Assembly: GCF_003286415.2 (NCBI RefSeq)
Contig: NZ_CP043450.1
Coordinates: forward strand, 744,001 to 808,000
Length of the DNA stretch: 64,000 nt
Origin: Mucilaginibacter rubeus
GTDB lineage: Bacteria; Bacteroidota; Bacteroidia; Sphingobacteriales; Sphingobacteriaceae
Reading direction: 5' to 3'
Below are positions 63,901 through 64,000 of this stretch, one piece after another. Position 1 is the first letter of the stretch. Every line of letters begins with the position of its first letter. The position numbers and the translations under genes were made by a program. The notes beneath the pieces are model-generated. The model searched no databases. It saw nothing but the letters and a program-made list of their open reading frames with translations, and was not told the DNA's origin.

Positions 63901-64000
63901 CAAAGGCGACAGTTTGTGCCATTGGTCTGAACATCTTGCCCTCAATTCCTACCAGGGATAATAATGGCAGGTAAACGATCAGGATAATGATCTGCCCAAA
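60983..64000 (-). CDS. CzcA-CzcC fusion: RND permease fused to outer-membrane factor (5' partial)
   Basis: The frame is open to the right edge and continues beyond it; the first visible residues are FGQIIILIVYLPLLSLVGIE, an internal part of RND permeases, so the N-terminal third is missing. The permease part ends near 62240 with VLNGIVLIGYFNQLKEEGW and typical last helices. After a hydrophobic segment ending SRSQAQ, like a signal peptide, comes a complete TolC-type outer-membrane factor of about 400 residues (60983 to about 62170). The set would export divalent ions such as Co2+, Zn2+ or Cd2+. Permease and channel in one chain are known in Bacteroidota. Confidence 0.88.
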   Translation of the reverse strand, partial: FGQIIILIVYLPLLSLVGIEGKMFRPMAQTVAFAILGAFILSLTYVPMASALFLSKKTSHKPNISDRIIGFLQRIYQRALIIILRAKVITVTIVFILFGIAIWAFSRMGGEFIPTLEEGDLTVEISMMQGTSLTEVVKTFGKAEKILKDQFPEVKQAVTRIGSSEIPTDPMPMEKGDMMLAMKPKAEWKTAKTCEEMTEKMEAALSVIPGINVEISQPMQMRFNELMTGIRQDVAIKIYGDDLDVLATQANNIAKLIDYIKGVREPYVEKVSGLPQIQVAYNRDKMAQYGLNISDVNMILKTAFAGSVAGVVFEGEKRFDMVVRLNRDLRENISGVENLLIPLPSGNKVPLSQVADISFKDAPAQVSREDGKRRIYVGFNVKDRDVESTVKEIQVKLNNSLKLPSGYYLTYGGQFQNLQAAKARLSIAVPAALLFILILLYVTFRSIKESLLIFTAVPLASMGGVAALLLRGMPFSISAGVGFIALFGVAVLNGIVLIGYFNQLKEEGWDNIYDRVLEGTKTRLRPVLMTASVASLGFLPMALSSSAGAEVQKPLATVVIGGLITATFLTLFVLPCLYLLFNRKETIRIKAPKVLVALFIIGGALLLQPSRSQAQGNPPLTLDSAIAKALRNNLQIRSARLSVEQSRVLQKSGTDIPKTDLTITQDPTSGGNIDNAIGITQNIAWPGLYKNQRKLLNQQTILAERTGDIARMEVTRNVRNAYYAYLLNREMLRILNYQDSIYNGFVKRAVVRLKTGETSNLELFSAKNKYQEVQALKIGIQADLKSNELALKQLLNTNEPILIAESKLPLLLTTPNDTINTSGNAQVNAELQNIEVANARIAVEKSKGMPDLKLGYNQQLLISGFNPAGIDRSYFPGTRIAGIQFGVALPIFNGANRSRVKAEKISGQIAQANYQNAQSQVRLQYEQEIQQYQKFRQAVDYYTSGGLKQADEQLRITQVSFNLGEIGYIEYIQNISAAVQTKLAYVEAVSRLNQSAIQLQYLRGE

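Noticed and set aside
1..64000. CRISPR array, rRNA, tRNA or complete insertion sequence
   Set aside because: No regularly spaced direct repeats, no rRNA-like conserved stretch, and no transposase or integrase frame was recognised anywhere in the window.

Overview
The window looks like the chromosome of a Bacteroidota member, most likely family Sphingobacteriaceae and close to Mucilaginibacter or Pedobacter. The reasons are a SusD end followed by glycoside hydrolases of the GH89, GH35 and GH92 families, weak ribosome binding sites, OmpP1/FadL and HYC_CC_PP family proteins, an RND permease fused to an outer-membrane factor, and several families of intergenic inverted repeats of the kind common in these genomes. 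The genus is inferred from gene style, not from a marker gene.

Layout. 1-13.5 kb is the end of a polysaccharide utilization locus: SusD C-terminus, alpha-N-acetylglucosaminidase (GH89), beta-galactosidase (GH35), a membrane acetyltransferase like lysosomal HGSNAT, two GH92 alpha-mannosidase-type enzymes, and a convergent LacI regulator. 13.7-15.6 kb holds myo-inositol oxygenase and a secreted esterase. 15.9-18.6 kb is a leftward signalling operon (small conserved protein, multi-pass membrane protein, histidine kinase, NarL-type regulator). Divergent from it, 18.75-28.2 kb is a tightly packed rightward operon with a caspase-like protease, a tandem Ig-like protein, a DUF4407 membrane/coiled-coil protein, a large unknown protein (apparently split by a one-base deletion), a protein with about five SPFH-like repeats, and a TIR-domain protein. 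This is the best candidate for an undescribed system, probably a conflict or cell-death module.

28.5-37.3 kb is a copper/silver resistance island: HMA-AraC regulator, small metal-binding secreted proteins, CusA-type pump, TolC-like channel and two tandem CusB-type adaptors. 37.3-40.4 kb holds a glycoside-hydrolase-like fragment, an Asp-box protein and a patatin. 40.4-57.1 kb is a fatty acid regulon: SGNH hydrolase and FadL on one side of an AraC regulator, and a long beta-oxidation run on the other (acyl-CoA dehydrogenase, ETF, thioesterase, ACBP, FadN-type enzyme, thiolase, acyl-CoA ligase, enoyl-CoA isomerase, dienoyl-CoA reductase). A 29-bp sequence is found in inverted copies on both sides of the AraC gene and probably is its operator. 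57.2-64 kb is a second metal island, leftward, with a P1B-4 type ATPase, a Fur-family regulator, a CzcB adaptor and a CzcA-CzcC fusion that runs off the right edge.

No rRNA, tRNA, CRISPR array or complete insertion sequence was seen. All family assignments come from reading motifs by eye; no database search was run.
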